Shown: piece by piece, positions 47,449 through 56,209 of the stretch
Layout of the letters: every line of letters begins with the position of its first letter
How positions within the stretch are numbered: position 1 is the first letter of the stretch
Source of the DNA: Pseudohalocynthiibacter aestuariivivens
GTDB taxonomy: Bacteria; Pseudomonadota; Alphaproteobacteria; Rhodobacterales; Rhodobacteraceae
Reading direction: 5' to 3'
Length of the DNA stretch: 64,000 nucleotides
Assembly (NCBI RefSeq): GCF_018457175.1
Contig: NZ_JAGFNU010000007.1
Span: forward strand, 124,001-188,000
The notes under the pieces: model-generated
Told to the model about the DNA's origin: nothing
The model's input: the letters and a program-made list of their open reading frames with translations, nothing else
Databases searched by the model: none
Position numbers and translations under genes: made by a program

Positions 47449-48927
47449 ATGCTTTGGTCTTTGATAAAAATTCTGATTTTCGTTGCTGTCGTTGCGGCGC
47501 TGACACTTGGCTTTGGGGCGTTGATGGAAACGGGTGGCGGGCTTCGCCTGTCGATTGCTGATATGGAATTTACGCTGGGCCCGTTGCAGATGGTAATTGC
47601 CGCTGTTTTGTTGCTGTTGCTTGTCTGGCTGCTGATCAAGCTGACCGGATTGCTGGTCGCTATTCTGAGGTTTCTGAATGGCGATGAAACCGCGATGTCG
47701 CGATATTTTGACCGCAATCGCGAGCGCAAAGGCTATGAAGCGCTGGCAGATGGGTTGCTTGCGCTGGCGTCAGGTGAGGGGCGGCAGGCGATGTCCAAGG
47801 CAGCTAAGGCAGAGCGTTATCTTGCCCGTCCTGAACTTACCAACCTTATCAGTGCGCAAGCCGCCGAGATGTCCGGAGACAACAAAAAGGCTGAAGAAGT
47901 TTACAAGCGTTTGCTCGCAGATGACCGTACACGTTTTGTTGGTGTACGCGGCATACTGAAACAAAAGCTGGCTGAAGGGGATACCGATACCGCTCTTAAG
48001 CTTGCTGAAAAGGCTTTCGCGCTGAAGCCCAAGCATGAAGAGATGCAGGATACATTGCTTCAGCTACAGGCCGAACACCAAGATTGGTCTGGCGCACGGA
48101 AAACACTGGGTGCCAAACTGCGCCACGGTGCACTGCCCCGCGATGTTCACAAGCGGCGCGACGCTGTGCTTGCCCTGTCCGAAGCGCGGGACATTTTGAT
48201 GGAAGGTAATACCATCGAAGCCCGGGAAGCCGCGATTGAAGCAAACCGTATGTCGCCAGATCTAGTACCGGCGGCTGTGATGGCTGCGCGGTCATACATT
48301 GAGCAAGATAAACCGCGATACGCGACGCGGGTTATCAAGAAAGCCTGGGGTGTCACCCCGCATCCGGATTTGGCGGCCGCTTTTGCTGAAATAGCACCAG
48401 ATGAAACAGCGGAGGAACGCATCAAACGTTTTGCTGTACTGGTGAAAACGCACCCCGATCATAGCGAAACCAAGATGCTGCAGGCAGAGCTCATGATTGC
48501 AGCGGAAGATTTTCCAGGGGCCCGCAAAGCGCTGGGCGATCTCTATAATACCGAGCCAACCGCAAGATCAATGACAATTATGGCTGCGATCGAACGGGGC
48601 GAAGGCGCAGATGACGCGCTTGTCCGGGGCTTGTTGACGCGCGCGTTGACGGTGTCGCGCGGCCCACAATGGGTTTGCGAAAACTGCCAGACAATTCACC
48701 CTGTCTGGGGTCCGGTTTGTGAAAACTGCGGAAGCTTTGATACGCTGAGCTGGAAGGTTCCGGCATCAGGCGAAATCGCGATGCCCGCGTCGACCGAAAT
48801 GTTGCCGCTGATTGTGGGAACAATCGAGGATAAGTCTGAAGATGAGGCCGCAGAAGACGCAGAACTGGTTGCAGAGGATGCCCCGGAAGACGCCGTTCTG
48901 ATAGCTGAGGAAGAGGAAAAGGTGTAG
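47449..48927 (+). CDS. hemY: HemY-domain protein with C-terminal zinc ribbon
   Basis: A 492-residue inner-membrane protein of the HemY family (TPR-like, porphyrin-related, not protoporphyrinogen oxidase). Start ATG 47449 (MLWSLIKILIFV) has AGGA before it. Two N-terminal membrane spans (about 5-25, 43-65) with ETGGGLRLSIADMEFTLGP between them are family-typical; TPR-like helices follow. The C-terminus has an extra CxxC ... CxxC zinc ribbon (WVCENCQTIHPVWGPVCENCG) and an acidic tail. Confidence 0.88.
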   Translation: MLWSLIKILIFVAVVAALTLGFGALMETGGGLRLSIADMEFTLGPLQMVIAAVLLLLLVWLLIKLTGLLVAILRFLNGDETAMSRYFDRNRERKGYEALADGLLALASGEGRQAMSKAAKAERYLARPELTNLISAQAAEMSGDNKKAEEVYKRLLADDRTRFVGVRGILKQKLAEGDTDTALKLAEKAFALKPKHEEMQDTLLQLQAEHQDWSGARKTLGAKLRHGALPRDVHKRRDAVLALSEARDILMEGNTIEAREAAIEANRMSPDLVPAAVMAARSYIEQDKPRYATRVIKKAWGVTPHPDLAAAFAEIAPDETAEERIKRFAVLVKTHPDHSETKMLQAELMIAAEDFPGARKALGDLYNTEPTARSMTIMAAIERGEGADDALVRGLLTRALTVSRGPQWVCENCQTIHPVWGPVCENCGSFDTLSWKVPASGEIAMPASTEMLPLIVGTIEDKSEDEAAEDAELVAEDAPEDAVLIAEEEEKV

Positions 48928-49291
48928 CTTTTGTGAACGGCTCAGGTGCCTCAAGATGATCTACATGAACAGACCGCTCGCACGGAATACGCTTAATCAC
49001 CTAAACAATGCGTCACGAGCAAACAAACTGTTCGCGCAATAGACACAGATGTCACAATTAATCTCTATGATGTCTTAGAATTAACCAATTCATACACCAA
49101 TATCCTTTCACGTCTTTTACGGGTGCGGGCGATATTCGATATTTGAAGTGGATGCAGCTTGGGCGAAATTGCAACCTTTCTGCTTTGAACAAAGGAGCGC
49201 AGGTGTTGAAATATCGTTTCAATAATAATGACTTATCGGTGATTGAATCGTTCTTTATCCCTGAGTGCGCCTTTTGGTTAGGTGCCGTGAA
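48928..49291. other. 364-base gap with no recognised gene
   Basis: No ORF with a convincing start site, no RNA gene and no clear repeat was seen here. It marks the change from the conserved hemD-mitofilin-hemY block to accessory genes. Confidence 0.6.
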
Positions 49292-50041
49292 ATGACAAAA
49301 GTAATGCTGCTCGCACTTGCTATAGCTGTTTACCTGACCCCGAAAATCTTCGGGTTTTTCGGTTTTGAGGGCGCGCCAAATGATCTCAATTCTTGGGGCC
49401 GTATCATGACCGAATTGGGCCTCAGCAACATTGTTGCCATAGCGGTATTGCTCTTTGCTGGTTTTCTGTTGTGGAAGGAGTATCGAATTCGAAAAAGGTA
49501 TCATCCGAGGTATCGCGCCTTGCAATCCTATTTTTCGCCGTGGAGCAATACTGTCCTCTCTCGCGTCAAATTTCTTGACAGAGGCTTGGTCATTAAATCA
49601 ATTTACCGGAGCTGGACCGAAATCGAAGGTGGCCTTGCCAAAAGCCGAAACGATTTTGTTACCAAAGGAGCAATGGAAGTTGAGGGGCTTGGCCTGAGTG
49701 CGGTGAGCCAGACGTTAAGACCCATAAAAGTTAAGAGGTGCTACTTTAAATCTCGTGAAAGTGGTCAGGAAGTTGATGCATCGTTGAATGGTCAGCTAGG
49801 CTGGGACTCGGCGACAATTAAACCCGGGTCCGTCATGACATTCTTCGCGAAGTTTGACCCAAAGACAAACCTGTCAGTTCCCGATTTCAGGAGCGCATGG
49901 CCTTCTTTTGAGTTCATTCTTGAAACGGAAAAATTCACGCAGAAAATTCTTTTTAAGGAAGAGCTTGTTGAGTGGTTGCTTTATGACGCTGTCACCCAAC
50001 TTAACGAAACACCAAAGCGGGCTATGAAAATAGCGAGCTAA
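49292..50041 (+). CDS. Membrane-anchored protein, function unknown
   Basis: A 249-residue protein that I do not recognise. It has two predicted membrane spans (about 4-22 and 45-63), then a basic linker KEYRIRKRYHPRYRALQSY and a soluble C-terminal part of about 170 residues. Start ATG 49292 has AGGTG 7 bases upstream. No paralog was seen in the window. It lies alone, next to the tRNA-Thr gene, at the edge of the accessory region. Confidence 0.6.
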   Translation: MTKVMLLALAIAVYLTPKIFGFFGFEGAPNDLNSWGRIMTELGLSNIVAIAVLLFAGFLLWKEYRIRKRYHPRYRALQSYFSPWSNTVLSRVKFLDRGLVIKSIYRSWTEIEGGLAKSRNDFVTKGAMEVEGLGLSAVSQTLRPIKVKRCYFKSRESGQEVDASLNGQLGWDSATIKPGSVMTFFAKFDPKTNLSVPDFRSAWPSFEFILETEKFTQKILFKEELVEWLLYDAVTQLNETPKRAMKIAS

Positions 50042-50097
50042 CCCAGCTTAATATAGGCTGTCTGAGGGTCTGAATCAGTTACTTTTTTATTGTTTAA

Positions 50098-50173
50098 TGG
50101 TGCCCCAAGACGGATTTGAACCGCCGACCTACTATTTACGAAACAGTTGCTCTACCGACTGAGCTATTGGGGC
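50098..50173 (-). tRNA. tRNA-Thr (anticodon CGU)
   Basis: The minus strand folds into a complete cloverleaf: 7-bp acceptor stem (GCCCCAA / TTGGGGC), D arm, anticodon loop TTCGTAA giving anticodon CGT (decodes ACG, Thr), variable loop AGGTC, T arm GGCGG-TTCAAAT-CCGTC, discriminator A and encoded CCA. tRNA genes of this kind are frequent integration points. Confidence 0.95.
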
Positions 50174-50401
50174 TATGTCGCGCCGATTTAACAGGCCTTA
50201 TTCTCTTGCGCAAGAGTATCAGCTTTTATGCAGGGGGTGCCATGAGACATGCTAAACTTGTTTCGGACACGTAAAGTTTCAGAAGCCTCGACCCCTATAC
50301 CGAACGCCCTTTTCGATCTGAATGGTTGACGTTAATTGTTTAAAATTGCTTCTGGAAAGCTCTGAGCAACAACGAGATTGTGAGCGCGCGTCTGCCCAAG
50401 T

Positions 50402-52042
50402 TTACGCTACTGCCTTTTGACGGCAGTAACAGGATGCCTTGATAGGAACCTCAGCGCGCGCAGCGGCTTTGTCGAGTTGCAGTTTGATGTGCAGCGCTTC
50501 TGCATTTGCGCCCCTCCGGGTCAGACATTCGTGAAGGCCATGCAGGCTCCAGACGTTTGTGGGGTGTCGGCAGGCGCGGCTCAGCGTATCGTCCAAACCC
50601 AGATCGGCGCGGTAGACGGCCTCTGCTTCCTCATATTGTCCCTGTTCCAGCAGGAGCGCGCCCAGCGCATGACGCGTTGGCTGCATCCAGGCCCAAGGTT
50701 CGTCATAGGGCATGCTGTCGTCAATTTCGACAGAGCGGCGCAGGTGAGCAAAGGCTGCTTCGTGATTGCCTTTGTGATATTCCAGTTCGCCCAACATCAT
50801 CTGTTCAGCAACTCCCATAATGTCTTCGCAGGTGTTGTTGAAAAGTGTTCGGCTTTCCTGCACGCGCGCCCGCGCAGCATCAAAGAGGTTTCGCTCTGCT
50901 TCTGCACCAGCGATGTTACTTGTATTGGCAAACGCAACCGTGCGTGCGTAATGCATCATCGCCGTTGTAAAACTGTAGAGCTCCTTATCCTCGGGCAGAT
51001 TCTGGGCAAGAATATCATGCCACCGACCAAAACGGATCAGCACATGCTGTTTCATTGGAATGAACCCCTCGAACCAGTCGGCCATTGGCCGCAAGATCGA
51101 TTCCGGCAAATTCTTGATCAGCTCTTCTGCGGCCTCTAAGGCAGGTGTTGGCTGTCCAAGAAACATCGCCCCGTAGATTTTGAAGTGATAGTTGTGACAG
51201 CGGTAGACCGAGTAAAAATTGTCGGGGCCGGACCGTGCAAGGTATTTGCGATCCGCAATAATCGCGGTCGAGTTTCGAGAAACGACATTTTCGTAGTCTC
51301 CGCAAAGCACATCGATATGCGTTGCCATGTGTAATAGATGCCCGGCATCCGGAACGAGGGTGCTGAGCCTGTCGCCGTGGCGCAATGCCCGCTCTGGATG
51401 CGGCGACATTTCCATCAGATGAATATACATGTGCAGAAGGCCGGGGTGGTCCCATGCGCCATCAATGGAATTGAAGGTATCTTCAAGAACCTTGATCGCC
51501 TCGAGCGTGTCTGCACCCTCTGCTGGCAGGCCTTTCGGCAAATCCCACAACTGCCACGGTGTTCGGTTCATGATCGCCTCGGCAAACAGGGCGCAGACAT
51601 CCAACTGGTGCGGGTGAGCAGCATGAACCTTGCGCATCGCATCTGCGTAGGAATTGTTCCAGGGGCAAAAATCCACAATGTCGGGGCTTTTTGGGTAACG
51701 CGTTGAAAGCGCTTCTATCAAAGCACGCTCGAATGGGGACACTGTATTTTTAAGGGCTGTGGCTTTTGAGAGGGAATCGTGAGCTGTCGCCAGCGCAGCT
51801 GGTTTTTCTTCTTCCTCGAATGTTTCCCAGGGCTTGTTATAATTTGGGCCAATCGCGTACCCGATACCCCAATAGGCCATCGCACAATCGGGGTCGGCCT
51901 CTATTGCCTTTTCAAAGCAAACGATCGCTTCTTCATGGTGGTATCCGTAAACCCAGATCAGCCCACGGTTAAACCATAGCTGCGCATCTTCTGATAAGGT
52001 TGTTACCTTAAGAGAATAAGATCCAAGATCGTAGTAGTCCAT
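50402..52042 (-). CDS. TPR-repeat protein, function unknown
   Basis: A 546-residue protein with TPR-like helical repeats (for example AQLWFNRGLIWVYGYHHEEAIVCFEKAIEADPDCAMAYWGIGYAIG). It has histidine-rich conserved stretches, HMYIHLMEMSPHPERALRHGD and HLLHMATHID, that look like metal-binding, and ends in CYCRQ. Many roseobacters have such a protein; I know of no tested function. No signal peptide. It is not clearly in an operon with the rhodanese upstream. Confidence 0.75.
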   Translation of the reverse strand: MDYYDLGSYSLKVTTLSEDAQLWFNRGLIWVYGYHHEEAIVCFEKAIEADPDCAMAYWGIGYAIGPNYNKPWETFEEEEKPAALATAHDSLSKATALKNTVSPFERALIEALSTRYPKSPDIVDFCPWNNSYADAMRKVHAAHPHQLDVCALFAEAIMNRTPWQLWDLPKGLPAEGADTLEAIKVLEDTFNSIDGAWDHPGLLHMYIHLMEMSPHPERALRHGDRLSTLVPDAGHLLHMATHIDVLCGDYENVVSRNSTAIIADRKYLARSGPDNFYSVYRCHNYHFKIYGAMFLGQPTPALEAAEELIKNLPESILRPMADWFEGFIPMKQHVLIRFGRWHDILAQNLPEDKELYSFTTAMMHYARTVAFANTSNIAGAEAERNLFDAARARVQESRTLFNNTCEDIMGVAEQMMLGELEYHKGNHEAAFAHLRRSVEIDDSMPYDEPWAWMQPTRHALGALLLEQGQYEEAEAVYRADLGLDDTLSRACRHPTNVWSLHGLHECLTRRGANAEALHIKLQLDKAAARAEVPIKASCYCRQKAVA

Positions 52043-52114
52043 TTCGGTGCCCCCCCAGTCCGACGTAATCCACCAACAGTAGCACCAAGGGGGGCTTTCA
52101 CAAAAGGGGTCTGA

Positions 52115-52519
52115 TCAGTGCTTTTCTACGGTCTCAATTTCGCCGCCAGATTTCTTCCATGCAGTGAAGCCACCCGCCATATGCGCAACAGGCGCCAAAC
52201 CCATTTCAGACGCGATTTTTGCGCTTAGGGCAGAGCGCCAGGCACTTGCGCAGTAAAAGACATAGGCCTTGTCCTGATTGAATACGTCCTTGTGATAGGG
52301 GCTTTCCGGGTCAATCCAAAATTCCAGCATGCCACGCGGGCAGGAAAATGCGCCTGGAACCTTGCCCTCTCTCTGAAGTTCGCGAATGTCGCGCAGGTCG
52401 ATGAAAACATAATTGCTGTCTGTATAAGCCTGCTTGGCATGCTCAATCGGCATAGTTTCGACCGCTGCATTCGCCTCTTCCAACAAAGCCTTGATGCCTT
52501 TGGTGATGTTCTGTCCCAT
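52115..52519 (-). CDS. Rhodanese-like sulfurtransferase
   Basis: A 134-residue single-domain rhodanese. Start ATG 52519 has AAGGA 8 bases upstream. The active-site loop is CASAWRS with cysteine 90, in FYCASAWRSALSAKIASEMGL, and the fold is supported by IDLRDIRELQREGKVPGA near the N-terminus. It could move sulfur or act on thiosulfate; the role is unknown. Upstream of the TPR gene by 72 bases. Confidence 0.85.
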   Translation of the reverse strand: MGQNITKGIKALLEEANAAVETMPIEHAKQAYTDSNYVFIDLRDIRELQREGKVPGAFSCPRGMLEFWIDPESPYHKDVFNQDKAYVFYCASAWRSALSAKIASEMGLAPVAHMAGGFTAWKKSGGEIETVEKH

Positions 52520-52669
52520 GCGTTTTCCTTTGTGCGAATGGCGTTTGGTTTTATTTACGCTTTGGGCGGGATAATACAATTCGATGATGTGAAAATTTTC
52601 GTAAAAACGTGCATGTATTACACCCGCTCAACGGAAACTTTGTTATGCGCTACGCAGCAATCGATCACG

Positions 52670-52745
52670 GTGCCCGAACCGAGGGGAGGGCGAAAAGCGC
52701 CCGCCCCGTGGGGGCGGTTCGGGCACTACCCGTGCAAGGCACGGG
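52670..52745. repeat. GC-rich multi-hairpin element without an ORF
   Basis: Outer stem: 12 bp, 52670-52681 (GTGCCCGAACCG) with 52715-52726 (CGGTTCGGGCAC), perfect. Inside it, 52683-52692 (GGGGAGGGCG) folds on 52698-52707 (CGCCCGCCCC) with loop AAAAG and one mismatch. A second hairpin CCCGTGC-AAG-GCACGGG follows at 52729-52745. Nothing like it occurs elsewhere in the window. It could be a noncoding RNA, a terminator for nearby genes, a REP-like repeat or an attachment-type site. Confidence 0.7.
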
Positions 52746-52874
52746 CAATTGGGACGTCATAAGCAACTTAGTCGCGAACCGCTGGTTGGGTGTCAGCAAG
52801 GCGGATAAAGCCGAAATTGGACAATGCCGGGTTGGGGGTTGACAACGTTACTCGTACTTTCGACCCTCGTCCCC

Positions 52875-53588
52875 ATGAAAGAACACATCCAAAATGAGAT
52901 CAAAAGGCTAGCAGAAGCTAACGGAGGCAGAGTCCCGGGAAAAGAGTTTTTCCAACAAGAAACGGGCATCGCCGAAAAAGATTGGTGTGGGAAGATTTGG
53001 CTTCGCTGGAATGACGCGGTATCAGAGGCAGGCTTGCACCCCAACAAAATGAACCAACGCCTGTCCAGCGATTTGGTCTTGGACAAATATGCTGAAGTCT
53101 GCCGCCACTATCGCAAGCCTCCCTCAAACGCCGAACTGCGCTATTACGCTAGGGAGATCCCTGACTTCATCAGCCACAACACGTTTTCCAAGCACTTCGG
53201 TAGTAAGAATGGAGTAATTGCAGCTCTGCGGGATCGCGCAATTGAACGCGGCGAGGACGATTTAATCGCGATCCTTCCAGAAACGAAAGTGGCTCGGAAC
53301 CCCAGTGGCAACGCTAGCTCACCGAAGTTTCTGGAGGGTTGGGTCTACCTCTTAAAGTCTGGCATCCATTTTAAAGTGGGACGCAGCGATGAATTGGAAA
53401 AGCGTGTGAAGCAGATCAGCATCGCGCTCCCTGAAAAGGTAGAACTAGTTCACGCGATTCGAACAGACGATCCTCCGGGCATTGAGGCCTACTGGCACCG
53501 TCGTTTCGCAGATCAACGTGCAAATGGGGAGTGGTTTAAGCTGTCTTCGGCCGATGTTAAGGCATTCAAGCGCCGCAAATTCCAGTGA
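52875..53588 (+). CDS. GIY-YIG family (T5orf172/Mug113-like) protein with homing-endonuclease-associated repeats
   Basis: A 237-residue protein. Start ATG 52875 (MKEHIQNEIKRLAEANGG); the ORF is open further left to 52824. The N-terminal half has two repeats of helix-turn-helix character (about 1-57 and 65-125; VPGKEFFQQETGIAEKDWCG and PPSNAELRYYAREIPDFISH), like those attached to homing endonucleases. The C-terminal 75 residues fit the T5orf172 GIY-YIG fold: WVYLL (156-160), KVGRS with R170, E204 and GEWF (218-221). Likely DNA-binding nuclease; probably mobile or defence related. Confidence 0.75.
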   Translation: MKEHIQNEIKRLAEANGGRVPGKEFFQQETGIAEKDWCGKIWLRWNDAVSEAGLHPNKMNQRLSSDLVLDKYAEVCRHYRKPPSNAELRYYAREIPDFISHNTFSKHFGSKNGVIAALRDRAIERGEDDLIAILPETKVARNPSGNASSPKFLEGWVYLLKSGIHFKVGRSDELEKRVKQISIALPEKVELVHAIRTDDPPGIEAYWHRRFADQRANGEWFKLSSADVKAFKRRKFQ

Positions 53589-53592
53589 TCAG

Positions 53593-53607
53593 GTCAGGAT
53601 TCCTGAC
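53593..53607. repeat. 15-base palindrome after the GIY-YIG gene
   Basis: GTCAGGA-T-TCCTGAC is a perfect 7+7 inverted repeat five bases after the GIY-YIG stop codon. It could be an operator, a weak stem or a site of recombination. Confidence 0.45.
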
Positions 53608-53716
53608 GTTCGCAGCGACCCGTTAACTAGCAAAAAGGCTCGAAACTGACAAACAAGAACTCCGATTTGCCTTTTCAATTCATCACCACGCGGACTCCCA
53701 ACTTAAACCCGCCAAC

Positions 53717-54100
53717 CTACTCCTCCTCCAAAACCTTTTTGGCGACGCGAAAACACTCCAACGCCTGCGGCACGCCGCAATAGATTCCGACAACATGAAT
53801 AATGGCGCGGATTTCTTCTTTGCTGACGCCATTGCTAATAGCGCCGCGGCAGTGAATTTCCCATTCGTGCATTTTGCCAAGCGCACCGATCATGGCGAGA
53901 TTCATCATTGAGCGCGTCTTCGGCTCTATCACATCGTCGCCCCAGCCAAAGCCCCAACACCAGGCAGTCATGGCTTCCTGAAACGGGCGTGTAAAATCAT
54001 CTGCTGCGGCAAGGTTCTTTTCAACGTATTCCGCCCCAAGCGTGCCTTTGCGTTGCTCCAGACCTTTCAAAAACAAATCTTCGTTAAACAGATCAGCCAT
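53717..54100 (-). CDS. Carboxymuconolactone-decarboxylase-like protein
   Basis: A 127-residue protein of the PcaC/CMD family (AhpD-like fold). Typical segments are WCWGFGWGDDVIEPKTRSMMNLAMIGALGKMHEWEIHCRGAISNGVSKEEI and the HVVGIYCGVPQALECF ending. The CxxC pair of AhpD is not present, so it is not a simple peroxidase partner. It is the last gene of the minus-strand part of the catabolic cluster. Confidence 0.82.
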   Translation of the reverse strand: MADLFNEDLFLKGLEQRKGTLGAEYVEKNLAAADDFTRPFQEAMTAWCWGFGWGDDVIEPKTRSMMNLAMIGALGKMHEWEIHCRGAISNGVSKEEIRAIIHVVGIYCGVPQALECFRVAKKVLEEE

Positions 54101-54141
54101 TATGCATTCCCAAGTTTGATTGCGATGTTTTTTGCCTGGAC

Positions 54142-54475
54142 TTAATTCCAGAGCGCTTCTCGTCCCTTTTGGCGACCATAGCCAGATTTGCCGTATCCGC
54201 CAAAGGGTGTTTCAACGCCCCCCCCGACGCCGGAGCAAGGAAAACTCTTGTACAAAGCTCTTATAGAAATTGAAGAGGCGCATTTCGGATAGAACGCCGT
54301 TTTGATGGTGGTGTTTTGCTGCCTGTACAGCACGATCAACATCGGCGGCACCGGCAATAGAAACCTCTGCAAGTCATTCACCTGACCCGGGGTTGTCCAC
54401 CCATAAACGACCGGCAGCGCCGCTAACCCATTTGTCGTCAACATGGTCTTGCCGATATGGCGTGACCTCGGTCAC
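54142..54475 (-). pseudogene. Aldehyde dehydrogenase pseudogene with large internal deletion
   Basis: The 334-base stretch keeps only the two ends of an aldehyde dehydrogenase gene of about 480-500 codons. The GTG at 54475, coupled by GTGA to the stop of the DsbA-like gene, would start the N-terminal part: DDKWVSGAAGRLWVDNPGSGE then an in-frame stop, then LAEVSIAGAADVDRAVQAAKH. After a frame change comes the C-terminal part VETPFGGYGKSGYGRQKGREALWN and a stop. The catalytic cysteine and NAD-binding core are gone. Typical of a decayed gene in a live operon. Confidence 0.88.
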
Positions 54476-55122
54476 GCATCTCTCCGAATGTAGCCGGGCA
54501 ATCCAAGTCGCCAGACGACCTGATCAAACCGGTCTTGCCCGAAAAAAGGCTCTCCATCGACGACCATGAGCGGTACACCCCAATGACCCGCTTCAAGCAA
54601 ATCATTAGCGTTCTCCTGAAGGGTTTTTTCAGTGGCGGGCCATTCATTTTCGGAAAGGACCTCTTTTATATCGAGGCCAGCCCGCGCCATCGCGTTTTTC
54701 AGATGATCGCCTTTATCCCACCCCGGTGTTGAGCCATCCCAGAGCGTACGACCGACATGATCCAGAAATTCAAGCCCTTTGCCCTCGCGTACGGAGCCGA
54801 CGAATAACCTAGAAAGGCGCTCGTTAAGTGGCTGGTTCTGTTCGGCAACCCAAAGCGACCCAGACATAAAGGAAATAGGTGACGGGTCGGGATAGGCATA
54901 CGGCAAACCAAGGAACGCGGCAGTACGCAGGGTATCAGTTTCGAAATAGCGCTGCTCCAACATGTCCCGGTACTTGAAACGATCGGGGATGCGCAGCACA
55001 CCCCCCAGAACCGGGCGCATCACAACCTCTACACCCTGACCGTGAAGCCAGATCAGACGTTCGAGCAAGAAGTAGCAGTAGTCGCTTTGCAGCGAATAGT
55101 AGACGTCTACCCTGTCAGCCAT
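54472..55122 (-). CDS. DsbA-fold protein, 2-hydroxychromene-2-carboxylate isomerase-like
   Basis: A 216-residue protein with the DsbA-like/GST-kappa fold of 2-hydroxychromene-2-carboxylate isomerase. It has the VYYSLQSDYCYFLLERL N-terminus (serine in place of the CxxC), the WDKGDHLKNAMARAGLD segment and the WGVPLMVVDGEPFFGQDRFDQV thioredoxin-fold ending. Start ATG overlaps the Rieske gene by 8 bases. In aromatic pathways such enzymes are glutathione dependent; here the substrate is unknown. Confidence 0.82.
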   Translation of the reverse strand: MADRVDVYYSLQSDYCYFLLERLIWLHGQGVEVVMRPVLGGVLRIPDRFKYRDMLEQRYFETDTLRTAAFLGLPYAYPDPSPISFMSGSLWVAEQNQPLNERLSRLFVGSVREGKGLEFLDHVGRTLWDGSTPGWDKGDHLKNAMARAGLDIKEVLSENEWPATEKTLQENANDLLEAGHWGVPLMVVDGEPFFGQDRFDQVVWRLGLPGYIRRDA

Positions 55123-56209
55123 CTACGGCCTCGCGCATCCACTCCTGAAGTTTCTTGATCGAATGTTCCGACATGACCCCACAGCCCGGATCAAGCACCA
55201 GCGGGCCCGGTCTATACCCCTTGGATTTCAGGCCGCGGTGCACCGATTCGACAAGAACAATGTCTTCTTCAACGGTAGTCTGGCGGTCCTGAACAGCAAG
55301 ACCCCGGATAACATCGCTATCCACGCCGCCTTCTGTGTACCAGCCGCGCCAGACGGCACAGTTGTCCACGTCAACGGCACGCCAATGGTACGTATTCAAT
55401 ACGTTGCCGGGGTAACACTGGAAGCTGAACATAGGCCAAAGGAACCAGGACTGGTAATCGCCTGCATGTTCATTTGCATCCAAATCTATCGGATAGGTCA
55501 TCTTGTCGAGACTTTGGCATTCGGTCGTATGGCGTAAAACGTAACCACCTTTGTCATCAGGCTGAATGTCATATGTTTCTGGTTTGATCACCCCTTCGGC
55601 AAAGGTGGGGTGGTTCGTCGGGCAATGGTAGCACTCCGAATAATTCTCGACTGAGACTTTCCAGTTGCAACGCTCTGGGCATTCCACCCATTCGAGCGGC
55701 GCCAAAGTGTCGATTTGGGGCACGTAGCTGGCGATCTCTTTGCGTACGCCAGGATACCAGTCATCCATCGGTGCGGCGTCATCGTTGAGATTGACAAAGA
55801 TGAAGCCATGAAAATCTTCGGAGCGCACTTCGGTGAGGCAGATTTTCTCGCGATCAAAACCGGGTACATTCTTGATGTTCGGCCCAGCCCGCAGGCCCCC
55901 TGTCAGCTCATAGGTCCATTGGTGGTACGGGCAGACGACAACGCGCGTGTTGCCCGATCCGCTGACCATTTCATGGGCGCGGTGCTGGCACACATTGTAA
56001 AAGGTGCGGATAACATTATCACGACCGCGAATGCAAAACAGGTTCTGTCCGGCAATGTCAAAGGCGAAGTAATCTCCGATATTGGAAATCTGGCTCACGT
56101 GCCCGGCAAACTGCCATGTGCGGGACAGCAGGCCATTCATCTCGTTCTCAAAGATTGCAGGATCGGTGTAATAGCGGGCGTCCAGCGAGTGCGTCAAAGG
56201 GGCATTCAT
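55115..56209 (-). CDS. Rieske non-heme iron oxygenase, alpha subunit (betaine/choline-type)
   Basis: A 364-residue Rieske oxygenase, of the type that demethylates glycine betaine, carnitine or stachydrine-like substrates. The [2Fe-2S] ligands are C74-x-H76 and C93-x2-H96 (CQHRAHE ... CPYHQW) and the mononuclear iron site is ENYSECYHCPTNHP with H195 and H200. A reductase subunit is not in the window. The start ATG 56209 overlaps the RpiR gene by 4 bases, so it is coupled to the regulator. Confidence 0.92.
   Translation of the reverse strand: MNAPLTHSLDARYYTDPAIFENEMNGLLSRTWQFAGHVSQISNIGDYFAFDIAGQNLFCIRGRDNVIRTFYNVCQHRAHEMVSGSGNTRVVVCPYHQWTYELTGGLRAGPNIKNVPGFDREKICLTEVRSEDFHGFIFVNLNDDAAPMDDWYPGVRKEIASYVPQIDTLAPLEWVECPERCNWKVSVENYSECYHCPTNHPTFAEGVIKPETYDIQPDDKGGYVLRHTTECQSLDKMTYPIDLDANEHAGDYQSWFLWPMFSFQCYPGNVLNTYHWRAVDVDNCAVWRGWYTEGGVDSDVIRGLAVQDRQTTVEEDIVLVESVHRGLKSKGYRPGPLVLDPGCGVMSEHSIKKLQEWMREAVDG

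Noticed and set aside
52670-52745. Integron attC site
   Set aside because: No paired R and L core boxes (GTTRRRY type) at the ends and no integrase nearby.
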